Position numbers and translations under genes: made by a program. Below are positions 47,351 through 54,922 of a stretch of 64,000 nucleotides of DNA, piece by piece (within the stretch, counting starts at the first letter, position 1; each line of letters begins with the position of its first letter). Source of the DNA: Thiobacillus denitrificans (GTDB taxonomy: Bacteria; Pseudomonadota; Gammaproteobacteria; Burkholderiales; Thiobacillaceae); NCBI GenBank assembly GCA_020723405.1, contig DYIY01000001.1:310001-374000 (forward strand), read 5' to 3'. Under the pieces are notes generated by a model. The model was not told where the DNA came from, searched no databases, and saw only the letters and a program-made list of their open reading frames with translations.

Positions 47351-48622
47351 ATGAGCATGCAACGTCGCGACTTCCTGAAATTCTCCGCTACCGGACTGGC
47401 CGCCGCCCTGGCCGGCCTGTCCACTTCCCGTTCCGCCCTGGCCGCCGCCAAACCCCGCGTGGTGGTGGTGGGCGCCGGCTTCGGCGGCGCCACCTGCGCC
47501 AAGTACCTGCGCCTGTGGGACCAGAACATCGAGGTCACCCTGGTCGAGCCCAACGACCGCTTCTACTCCTGCCCCATGTCCAACTGGGTCATCGGCGGCA
47601 TCCGCCAGATGGACGACATCATCAAGAGCTACGACCACCTGCCCGGCTACGGCATCAAGATGGTCAGGGACACGGCCGTCGGAGTGGATGCGGACAAGCG
47701 CATCCTGACCACCGCCAAGGGCGACAAGCTGCCCTATGACCGGTTGATCCTGGCCCCCGGGGTGGAGTTCATGACCGACCAGATCGAAGGCTATGCCGAG
47801 GGCGAAGCCGCGGGCAAGGTGCTGCACTCCTGGAAGGCCGGCCCCCAGACCCTGGCCCTGCGCAAACAACTGGAAGCCATGCCCGACGGCGGCGTGTTCG
47901 TCATCGCCAGCCCGCCGCCCCCCGGCCGTTGCGTGTCCGGCCCCTACGAGCGGGCGAGCCTGGTGGCCCACTATTTCAAGCAGCACAAGCCCAAGTCCAA
48001 GATCATTATGCTGGACGGCCACTTCGACGTGGTTTCCAAGGGCCCCATGTTCAAGGCTGCCTGGAAGAAATATTACCCGGGCATGATCGAGCACCGGCCC
48101 TACAACCTGGTGACCAAGGTGGACCACAAGTCCATGGTGGTGACCAGCGAGTTCGAGGATGTGAAGGCCGACGTGATCAACATCGTGCCCAAGCAACGGG
48201 CCGGAGCCATCTGCGGCATCGCCGGGGTGCGCAGCGACAGCGCCGGGGTGTGGTGCCCGGTGGACGGGGTCACCTACGAATCCAGGCGCGTGCGCAACAT
48301 CCACGTGCTGGGGGACTCGGTGGCCTCCAACATGCCCAAGTCGGCCCACGTCTCCAACAACCAGGCCAAGATCTGTGCCGCCGCCCTGGTGGAAATCTTC
48401 AACGGCCGGGAGCCGGATCCCTATCCGGTCATCGGCAGCACCAGCTATTCGGCCACCACGGACCAGACCTCCGGCCCCATCGCCGTGGTCATGCGCTACG
48501 ACCCGGACAAGGAAGCCTACATCCGTCAGCCCATGGGCGGAGCCGCCCCCGAAAGCGACGAAATCAACTTCCACTACAACCTGGCCTGGTTCGAGAACAT
48601 CTGGGCGGAAACCCTGGGCTGA
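47351..48622 (+). CDS. fccB: Sulfide dehydrogenase (flavocytochrome c) flavoprotein subunit
   Basis: Periplasmic FAD protein oxidising sulfide to sulfur or polysulfide, 423 residues. It begins with a Tat signal (MQRRDFLKFSATGLAAALAG). The FAD fold VVVVGAGFGGATCAKYL is followed by RFYSCPMSN (C74), the expected covalent FAD-binding Cys of flavocytochrome c. Later cysteines in PPPPGRCVSGPYERA and NQAKICAAALV fit the redox-active disulfide. fccA is immediately upstream. Confidence 0.92.
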   Translation: MSMQRRDFLKFSATGLAAALAGLSTSRSALAAAKPRVVVVGAGFGGATCAKYLRLWDQNIEVTLVEPNDRFYSCPMSNWVIGGIRQMDDIIKSYDHLPGYGIKMVRDTAVGVDADKRILTTAKGDKLPYDRLILAPGVEFMTDQIEGYAEGEAAGKVLHSWKAGPQTLALRKQLEAMPDGGVFVIASPPPPGRCVSGPYERASLVAHYFKQHKPKSKIIMLDGHFDVVSKGPMFKAAWKKYYPGMIEHRPYNLVTKVDHKSMVVTSEFEDVKADVINIVPKQRAGAICGIAGVRSDSAGVWCPVDGVTYESRRVRNIHVLGDSVASNMPKSAHVSNNQAKICAAALVEIFNGREPDPYPVIGSTSYSATTDQTSGPIAVVMRYDPDKEAYIRQPMGGAAPESDEINFHYNLAWFENIWAETLG

Positions 48623-48714
48623 CCACCGCCCTGCCCTGAACGGCCGCGAATACCGATACCACGCGGCACTTCCGGGCCCCGTCCGGGGTCCGGCGCAGCA
48701 AAAGAACGACCGAA

Positions 48715-48733
48715 GGCCCGGCCATGCCGGGCC
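48715..48733 (+). other. Hairpin between fccB and the membrane-protein gene
   Basis: Perfect 8-bp stem GGCCCGGC-CAT-GCCGGGCC, 40 bp before the next ATG, with no T tract. It may mark an mRNA end or adjust relative expression within the cluster. Confidence 0.5.
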
Positions 48734-48772
48734 GGAGGTGAACTGTTGCCATCGTCTTGTGAGGAGACAACC

Positions 48773-49981
48773 ATGTTCCGCAAAAACCTGAATGAAAAAT
48801 ACGTGCCCATGTATCACCTGGGCGCCCTGGGATCGGGTGGCCTGGCCATCTCGTTCTTCCTCTACCTCAACTTCCTGCTGCCCCACGAGAGCGGCATCAT
48901 CTCCTTCGACCAGCTCTGGCCGGTGATCACCGGCGTCCCCACCATGAAGGCCCTGTTCATCGGCCTGTGCCTGTTCATCGTCTTCGCCCTGGCCATCGTG
49001 CACTTCTCCCTGATGATCTGGAACACCCGGGAGTTCGCCCTCTACAAGAAGACCGAGGCCTACCGGAACCTGCGCAATTCCAGCGCGGAGATCAGCCTGA
49101 TGGTGGTGCCCCTGACCATGGCCATGACGGTCAACGTCATCTTCGTCACCTCGTCCCTGCTGATCCCCGGCCTGTGGGATTACATCGAGTACCTGTTCCC
49201 CCTGGCCATGACCGCCTTCCTGGCCATCGGCGTGTACGCCATGCGCATCATGGGCGACTACTTCGTGCGCATGTTCCTGCACAAGGGCTACAGCTTCGAA
49301 CAGAACAACAGCCTGGCCCCCATGGTGTCCATCTTCGCCCTGTCCATGATCGCCGTGGGCATGGCCGCCCCCGCCGCCATGAGCCACGTGCGGGAAATCG
49401 TCGCCCTGAGTGTGTTTCTCTCCTCCTTCTTCGCCACCTGCGCGGCCCTGCTGATGGTGGTCATGCTGGTCATCGGCTTCCATAGCATGCTCACCCACGG
49501 CATCCGTCTGGAAGCCGCCCCCAGCCTGTGGCTGATGATCCCCATCACCACCCTGCTGGGCATCACCTTCATGCGCACCTCCCACGGCCTGGGCGAGGCC
49601 ATGGGGGCCCACATCAGCTCCGGCGAGGTCTATGCGGTGCTGTGCGGCATCTTCACCATCCAGATGGTGTTCGGCCTGATCGGCTTCTCCGTCATGAAGC
49701 GCCTGAACTACTTCAAGGACTTCATCTACGGCGAGAAGATCCATCCCACCACCTATGCCCTGATCTGCCCCGGCGTGGCCTTCCCCGTGTTCGGCCTGTT
49801 CGTGGTGAAGTTCGGCCTGCTGGGCAACACCCTGATCTCCATGTGGACCCCGGCCCACTACCTGTTCATGTTGCCCATCCTGCTGATCCAGTTGAAGACC
49901 CTGCAGGTCCTGCTGGTGCTGTTGCGCCGCCTGCAACTGGTGCCATCCGCCAAACCCGCCCTGGCCGCCCAGCCTGCCTGA
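48773..49981 (+). CDS. Ten-helix membrane protein of the fcc cluster
   Basis: Integral membrane protein of 402 residues with about ten hydrophobic helices (near 13-33, 55-78, 105-128, 139-160, 180-203, 209-235, 250-270, 288-310, 326-350, 360-388), a count that fits the TDT/SLAC1 anion-channel architecture. Family is uncertain: I do not recognise a signature motif. It lies 150 bp after fccB and 82 bp before two secreted proteins. Transport of a sulfur compound, or export linked to sulfide oxidation, is inference. The ATG at 48773 follows GAGGAG. Confidence 0.6.
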   Translation: MFRKNLNEKYVPMYHLGALGSGGLAISFFLYLNFLLPHESGIISFDQLWPVITGVPTMKALFIGLCLFIVFALAIVHFSLMIWNTREFALYKKTEAYRNLRNSSAEISLMVVPLTMAMTVNVIFVTSSLLIPGLWDYIEYLFPLAMTAFLAIGVYAMRIMGDYFVRMFLHKGYSFEQNNSLAPMVSIFALSMIAVGMAAPAAMSHVREIVALSVFLSSFFATCAALLMVVMLVIGFHSMLTHGIRLEAAPSLWLMIPITTLLGITFMRTSHGLGEAMGAHISSGEVYAVLCGIFTIQMVFGLIGFSVMKRLNYFKDFIYGEKIHPTTYALICPGVAFPVFGLFVVKFGLLGNTLISMWTPAHYLFMLPILLIQLKTLQVLLVLLRRLQLVPSAKPALAAQPA

Positions 49982-50063
49982 GTCCTGATGGCGTGGCGGG
50001 CAGTGTCCGCCGCGCCACCTTCCATCCCCCGAACCCCCTGCCGCAAACCTCTAGGAGACCTCC

Positions 50064-50441
50064 ATGAAACGCATCGCCCTCCTCTGCCTGGCCGCCCTGT
50101 CCGCCTCTGCCTGGGCCGCCGCCCCCCTCACCGCCGAGCAGACCAAAACCCTCATCGCCGGCAACTCCGCCTCGGGCTTCGCCGATGCCCTGGGCAAGAA
50201 CTACACCGCCTACTACTCCCCGGAAGGCAAGCTCACCCAGGTGCTGGATAACGGCAAGAAGCGGGTGGGCACCTGGAAGATCACCGACGACGGCCATTTC
50301 TGCACCCAGTTCCCCACGGAAAGCGAGCGCTGCACCAAGGTGGTCCCCTCGGAGAACGGGGAATATCAACGGGTGAAGGATGACGGCATGGTCACCAACA
50401 CCTTCAAGAAGTTCTACAAGGGCAACGCCTACAAGTATTGA
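50064..50441 (+). CDS. Secreted paralog 1, DUF995-like
   Basis: Exported 125-residue protein of unknown function with a signal peptide (about 1-19). The mature part has YTAYYSPEGKLTQVLDNGKK, then VGTWKITDDGHFCTQFPTES and ERCTKVVP, and ends RVKDDGMVTNTFKKFYKGN. Two cysteines, 11 residues apart, are shared with its neighbour and could pair. The VGxWxIxDDGHFC pattern recalls DUF995-type lipocalin-like proteins; this is from memory. It belongs to the fcc run. Confidence 0.7.
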   Translation: MKRIALLCLAALSASAWAAAPLTAEQTKTLIAGNSASGFADALGKNYTAYYSPEGKLTQVLDNGKKRVGTWKITDDGHFCTQFPTESERCTKVVPSENGEYQRVKDDGMVTNTFKKFYKGNAYKY

Positions 50442-50487
50442 CCCGATAGGCAGCGGCATTCCGCCGCCGCCGCTACCAAGGAGCACC

Positions 50488-50865
50488 ATGATGAAACACG
50501 CGATGCTGTTTGCCTTGCTGTTCGCCACCGGTTCCAGCCTGGCCGGGGACGGCCTGACCGCCGCCAAGGTCAAGGACCTGATGATCGACAAGACCATCGA
50601 AGGACATAACGAGATCAAGGACCTGGACTACACGGTGTATTTCTCCACCGACGGCAAGGTCAACTTCGTGACCGCCAAGGGCAAACGTGTCGGCAACTGG
50701 CGGATCGCCGACGACGGCCACTTCTGCACGGCCTTCCCCACCGAGCCGGAGCTGTGCACGATGATCATCCCCCACGGCGATGCGGCCTACCGCCGCGTCA
50801 AGGATGACGGCACGCCCACCCACACCCTGAAGAAGTTCACGGCCGGGAACATCAACAACTACTGA
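50488..50865 (+). CDS. Secreted paralog 2, DUF995-like
   Basis: Second exported protein of 125 residues, alignable to paralog 1 along the whole mature length: YTVYFSTDGKVNFVTAKGKR, VGNWRIADDGHFCTAFPTEP, ELCTMIIP and RVKDDGTPTHTLKKFTAGN. Both cysteines are kept. Tandem duplication is clear but divergence is considerable, so the two may bind different partners. AAGGAG precedes the start; the ATG at 50491 is equally possible. Confidence 0.7.
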   Translation: MMKHAMLFALLFATGSSLAGDGLTAAKVKDLMIDKTIEGHNEIKDLDYTVYFSTDGKVNFVTAKGKRVGNWRIADDGHFCTAFPTEPELCTMIIPHGDAAYRRVKDDGTPTHTLKKFTAGNINNY

Positions 50866-50921
50866 CCGGGATCCTCCCCCCGGCCGCCACGGTCCGGGCC
50901 AATGGGGGTTACCATGCCGGC

Positions 50922-51455
50922 ATGCGCGTCGTCGAACTCCATGCCAGCGAAACCGACCGGCGGGTGGCCACCCTGGCTGCCGCCGCCATCGGCCTGACCC
51001 TGGCCGAAGCCGCCATCCCCCTGCCCCTGCCCGGCGTCAAACCCGGTCTGGCCAACATCGTCACCCTGGTGGTGCTCTACCGTTACGGCTGGACTCTGGC
51101 CGCCTGGGTATCCGGACTGCGCATCGTGGCCGGCGCCCTGGCCCTGGGCCAGTTTCTCACCCCCGCCTTTCTGCTCAGCCTGTCCGGGGGACTCATGAGC
51201 CTACTGGTGCTGGCCGCCGCCATCCGTCTGCCCCGCCGCTGGTTCGGTCCGGTGGGCCTGTCCCTGCTGGCCGCCTTCGCCCACATCGGCACCCAGTTGC
51301 TGGTGGTGGACCTGTGGCTCATGCCCGGCGCCAGTCTTCAGGGCCTGCTGCCCCTGTTCCTCAGCGCCGCCTGGATCACCGGCCTGGGCAACGGCCTGGC
51401 CGCCGTCCATCTGTTGACAACCGTTCCCCCGCCCAACCCGGAGGGCATTTCATGA
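50922..51455 (+). CDS. Gx transporter family protein
   Basis: Membrane protein of 177 residues with about five helices. ETDRRVATLAAAAIGLTLAE and LPLPGVKPGLANIVTLVVLY match the Gx family (PF07456, once called heptaprenyl diphosphate synthase component I). Members often accompany NusG-domain-II and flavin-linked genes. The function is unclear; small-molecule or vitamin uptake is inferred from the ECF-like fold. Its stop overlaps the ubiX ATG. Confidence 0.85.
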   Translation: MRVVELHASETDRRVATLAAAAIGLTLAEAAIPLPLPGVKPGLANIVTLVVLYRYGWTLAAWVSGLRIVAGALALGQFLTPAFLLSLSGGLMSLLVLAAAIRLPRRWFGPVGLSLLAAFAHIGTQLLVVDLWLMPGASLQGLLPLFLSAAWITGLGNGLAAVHLLTTVPPPNPEGIS

Positions 51456-52057
51456 CACGCATCACCCTGGCCCTCACCGGCGCCTCCGGCATGGCCTATG
51501 GGCTGCGCCTGCTGGAGTGCCTGCTGGGCGCCGGCTGCCGGGTGGACCTGCTGGTTTCCTCCGCCGCCCGCATCGTGGCCCGCCAGGAACTTGACCTGGC
51601 CCTGCCCGCCGACACCGGCGAACTGGCCGCTTTCTTCAACGCCCGCTGGGCGGGTCATCCAGGACGACTCGCCGCCTACGGCAAGGAGGAATGGTTCGCT
51701 CCCGCCGCCTCCGGCTCCAACCCGGCCGATGCCATGGTGGTCTGCCCCTGCACCATGGGCGCCCTGGCGGCCATGGCCCACGGCATGGCCGACAATCTGA
51801 TCGAACGGGCCGCCGACGTGATGCTCAAGGAGCGCCGCCCCCTCATTCTGGTACCCCGGGAGACGCCCTTCTCCCTCATCCACCTGCGCAACATGACCCT
51901 GCTGGCCGAGGCCGGCGCCACGATCCTGCCCGCCAACCCCGGCTTCTATCACCGGCCGGCAGGGGTGGAGCAGGTGGTGGACTTCATCGTTGCCCGGGTG
52001 TTGGACCAGTTGGCCATTCCCCACCAACTCATGGCCCGCTGGGGGGAACGTGGCTAG
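51452..52057 (+). CDS. ubiX: Flavin prenyltransferase UbiX
   Basis: Makes prenylated FMN for the UbiD decarboxylase in ubiquinone synthesis, 201 residues. LALTGASGMAYGLRLLE, VCPCTMGALAAMAHGMADNL and LVPRETPFSLIHLRNM are diagnostic. ATG overlaps the Gx stop by 4 bp. The next gene overlaps by 8 bp. Confidence 0.95.
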   Translation: MTRITLALTGASGMAYGLRLLECLLGAGCRVDLLVSSAARIVARQELDLALPADTGELAAFFNARWAGHPGRLAAYGKEEWFAPAASGSNPADAMVVCPCTMGALAAMAHGMADNLIERAADVMLKERRPLILVPRETPFSLIHLRNMTLLAEAGATILPANPGFYHRPAGVEQVVDFIVARVLDQLAIPHQLMARWGERG

Positions 52058-52634
52058 TTTCAGCCTGCCCCTGTTTCCCCTGCAATCGGTTCTGTTCCCC
52101 GGCGGCAGCCTGAACCTGAAAGTCTTCGAGGCCCGCTATCTGGACATGGCCAGTGCCTGCCTGCGGGAGCGCCGGCCTTTCGGTGTCTGTCTCATCAAGT
52201 CAGGCGACGAGGTGGGTACTGCCGCCGAGCCGGAAACCGTGGGCACCCTGGCCCACATCGTGGCGGCCGACATGGACACCCCGGGCATCCTCATGCTGAA
52301 GCTGACCGGTGGCGACCGCTTCGTGGTGGAGCGCTGGCAGGCGGGCCCCGATCAGCTCATCACCGCCACCGTGCGCGCCAAGGGGGAAGAGCCGGTCATC
52401 CCCGTGCCCCCCGGCAGCCGCCCAACCCTGGAGGTCCTGGAGGCCATCGCCCGGGGAGCCCCCGACGCCCTGCGGGAGGCGATCCGCGACGATGCCACCT
52501 GGGTAGGATTCCGCCTGGCGGAATTGCTGCCCCTGCGCATGGCCGCCCGTCAGGCCATGCTGGAAATGAACGACCCGGGCGTCCGCCTGGAAATCCTCAT
52601 GGCCTTCCTGCGCCGCAACAGGCTCATCGGGTGA
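52050..52634 (+). CDS. LON peptidase substrate-binding domain protein
   Basis: Cytoplasmic 194-residue protein with only the N-terminal domain of Lon: SLPLFPLQSVLFPGGSLNLK and FEARYLDMASACLRERRPFG, then a helical end. There is no AAA+ or protease part. The GTG at 52050 follows GGGGGGA and fits the family's start; it overlaps ubiX by 8 bp. The role is unknown. Confidence 0.88.
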   Translation: MASFSLPLFPLQSVLFPGGSLNLKVFEARYLDMASACLRERRPFGVCLIKSGDEVGTAAEPETVGTLAHIVAADMDTPGILMLKLTGGDRFVVERWQAGPDQLITATVRAKGEEPVIPVPPGSRPTLEVLEAIARGAPDALREAIRDDATWVGFRLAELLPLRMAARQAMLEMNDPGVRLEILMAFLRRNRLIG

Positions 52635-52638
52635 AACC

Positions 52639-53193
52639 ATGGCCAAGTTCTTCCCCGCCCTCCTGCCCGAACATGCCGGATTCATCGCCCGGCAGAAGGT
52701 CTTCTTCATCGCCACCCAGGCACCGGAAGGCCGCATCAATCTTTCCCCCAAGGGCCTGGACAGCCTGCGCGTCCTGGACGACAGAACAGTAGCCTGGGTG
52801 GACCTCACCGGCAGCGGCGCGGAGACCGCCGCCCATCTGCGCGTGGACCCGCGCCTCACTCTCATGTTGTGCAGCTTCAGCGCCGACGCCCTGATCCTGC
52901 GCCTGTACGGCCAGGGCGAATCCGTGCGCCCCGGCAGCCCCCGCTGGGCCGACTTGGCTCCCCGTTTTCCCGACTACCCGGGCAGCCGGCAGATCGTGGT
53001 GCTGCACGTGGAATCCGTGCAGACCTCCTGCGGCGCCGGGTTGCCCCTCATGGGCTACGCAGGCGAGCGCGGCACCTTGACCGAATGGGCCCGCAAGAAG
53101 GGCGAGGCGGGCATCGCCGATTACCGCAGGCAGAAGAACGCCGTCAGCATCGACGGCCTGCCCACGGGGTTTGGCGAAGACCCCCCTCGGTAA
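52639..53193 (+). CDS. Pyridoxamine 5'-phosphate oxidase-family protein
   Basis: Split-barrel flavin-binding-like protein of 184 residues (FIARQKVFFIATQAPEGRIN, LDSLRVLDDRTVAWVDLTGS). It lacks the complete PdxH C-terminal motif, so it is a general FMN/F420-type split-barrel protein, not PdxH. It is 4 bp after the LON-domain gene. Confidence 0.85.
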   Translation: MAKFFPALLPEHAGFIARQKVFFIATQAPEGRINLSPKGLDSLRVLDDRTVAWVDLTGSGAETAAHLRVDPRLTLMLCSFSADALILRLYGQGESVRPGSPRWADLAPRFPDYPGSRQIVVLHVESVQTSCGAGLPLMGYAGERGTLTEWARKKGEAGIADYRRQKNAVSIDGLPTGFGEDPPR

Positions 53194-53218
53194 GTGCCCA
53201 CTTCCGCCGCCCCGCCCG

Positions 53219-53515
53219 TCAACCCGCCGGAAGCAGGCCCCGCATGGGCTCCCCCCTGCGGGGTTCCGCCATCATGTCCGCCACCCGGTCACGCCAGACC
53301 CCATAGTGGGTCGTCTGCTTGTGGGCTGCGGCTTCCTCCGCCGAAACGTAGGCCTCGTAGAGCATGAAGCGGCAAGGGTCCTCGGGATCCTGGAGGATGT
53401 CGAACCGCCGGTTGCCCGGCTCCTGGATGGAGGCCTGGTGATTGGCCCGGCAGGCGGCGATGAAATCATCGACCGACTCCGGCTTGACCCGGACATGGAC
53501 GAGGGTGACGTGCAT
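53219..53515 (-). CDS. ABM-domain monooxygenase-like protein
   Basis: Small ferredoxin-like-fold protein of 98 residues of the antibiotic biosynthesis monooxygenase family (MHVTLVHVRVKPESVDDFIA, RFDILQDPEDPCRFMLYEAY). Similar proteins include LsrG-like isomerases, so the activity is uncertain. ATG 53515 was chosen because AGGAGG at 53521-53526 ends 5 bases before it; a GTG at 53521 overlaps that site. Confidence 0.85.
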   Translation of the reverse strand: MHVTLVHVRVKPESVDDFIAACRANHQASIQEPGNRRFDILQDPEDPCRFMLYEAYVSAEEAAAHKQTTHYGVWRDRVADMMAEPRRGEPMRGLLPAG

Positions 53516-53539
53516 GAACACCTCCTGAAAAGTGAGTCC

Positions 53540-54604
53540 CTACCAACCGCCCGAGGCGCCGCCCCCACCGGAACGGCCCCCTCCGGATGAGGAGGAACTG
53601 GACGAGGAACTGCTGCTGGAAGAACTGCGCGGCTCCGGCTTGGTCCCGCCCTGGCTCACTCCCACCTCCGCCGGATCGAACCACCTGCCCATGATCTGGC
53701 GCTTGTTCCTGGTTCGCTTGCGCATGCGCAGCAGCCGTTGTTCAGCCTGCCAGCGCCGGTATGCCGAAGCCGACAGAAACCGGCGGACCCGGGCCAGGTA
53801 GGGCAGGCTGAACATGAAGGCGAACATGCCGTTCATGGTCATGAGTACCGGCAGAATCTCCGGATCCGCATCGAAGGCCATGCCGAACACCGCATAGAAC
53901 AGACCGAAGAACAGGCCGAAGAAACCGAACAGGATGAACAGCATCCTGTGTTCCCCTTTGGGGGTGATCGCCCCGGCCCTGCCCCGGGCCCGTCCATGGC
54001 GTTCAGCCAGGATGTAGAGCAGTGGAGGCACCAGGTTGCCGGCCATGGACGACAGGAAGCGCAGCAGGAATCCGCCCCAGTCCATCTCGACCTGATCGGG
54101 TGCCGATCCCACCAGGTTGGGGGCCTCACCCCGCACCGCCTGGGCCATGAGCTCGAACCCCTGCATCAAACCAGCCGCATAGCGGCCTTCACGGAAGGCC
54201 GGCTTGTAAACTTCGTCGATGATGCCCATGGCGAAGGCGTCGGTGATCCAGCCTTCCAGACCATAGCCGACTTCGATGCGCATGCGCCGCTCGGCGGGGG
54301 CCACCAGCACCAACAGGCCGTTGTCCTTGCCGGCCAGGCCCAGCTTCCACTTCGCGAAAGTCACCAGGGCGGCATTTTCGATGCTGTCTTCCTGCAGGCT
54401 GGCGGTGACGTAGATGGCCGCCCAGACGCCGCTTTCCTCGCGCAGGGTGTGGATCCGCTCCCGCAGCATGTCCAACTCATCCACGGCAAGGATGCCCGCC
54501 TCGTCCAGCACGTCCCCCTGGAATTCGGGCGGTTGAAAGGCCTGGGCTGGCATGGCCAGGGCGACGAGCAGAAAAACCAGCAATCTACGGACCCAGACAG
54601 CCAT
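53540..54604 (-). CDS. TPM-domain membrane protein (YgcG-like)
   Basis: Exported membrane protein of 354 residues. Signal peptide about 1-22; TPM domain (about 28-160, GDVLDEAGILAVDELDMLRE, GKDNGLLVLVAPAERRMRIE, VGYGLEGWITDAFA); membrane helices near 190-205 and 228-275; and a C-terminus made of a run of serines followed by GGGRSGGGGASGGW. TPM proteins act in photosystem repair in plants and are of unknown function in bacteria. The Ser/Gly-rich tail is typical of this family. Confidence 0.85.
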   Translation of the reverse strand: MAVWVRRLLVFLLVALAMPAQAFQPPEFQGDVLDEAGILAVDELDMLRERIHTLREESGVWAAIYVTASLQEDSIENAALVTFAKWKLGLAGKDNGLLVLVAPAERRMRIEVGYGLEGWITDAFAMGIIDEVYKPAFREGRYAAGLMQGFELMAQAVRGEAPNLVGSAPDQVEMDWGGFLLRFLSSMAGNLVPPLLYILAERHGRARGRAGAITPKGEHRMLFILFGFFGLFFGLFYAVFGMAFDADPEILPVLMTMNGMFAFMFSLPYLARVRRFLSASAYRRWQAEQRLLRMRKRTRNKRQIMGRWFDPAEVGVSQGGTKPEPRSSSSSSSSSSSSSSGGGRSGGGGASGGW

Positions 54605-54922
54605 GGCGCATCTCCCTCATGGACGATTCAAGCTTGATTCCTCAGTTGAACAGAGGTGGCAAAGGGCTGTGTGGCAGCCGATGACGCAGCCGTAGGGTTG
54701 CTTCCTGCGACGCAGCGCGGCAGGGCACGGCGCCGGCCCGGACGGGCAGGCTGGGGATTCCCCCCTGGCGGGCGGCGGTCGAAGTCGCCAGACACAGCAT
54801 CATTGCAGCTTGACGAGGACAATTGAGCGGTCCGCTGAGGCATCAAGGTGCAAAGTATGCCTGGCTGATCAGGATGTTGCCGCCCCTTCTGGCCGGATCA
54901 GCCGGCTCGGCCAAATCCGGGC
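54605..54922. other. Intergenic region, no gene seen
   Basis: About 318 bp between two minus-strand genes. No ORF with a plausible start and ribosome site, RNA gene or strong terminator was found. It should hold the promoter for the TPM gene, but no good -10/-35 pair stands out. Confidence 0.5.

Noticed and set aside
47279-49936. Minus-strand ORF of 885 codons opposite fccAB and the membrane protein
   Set aside because: Antisense shadow; H, G and Q rich without a start signal, while the plus strand has heme, FAD and Tat motifs.
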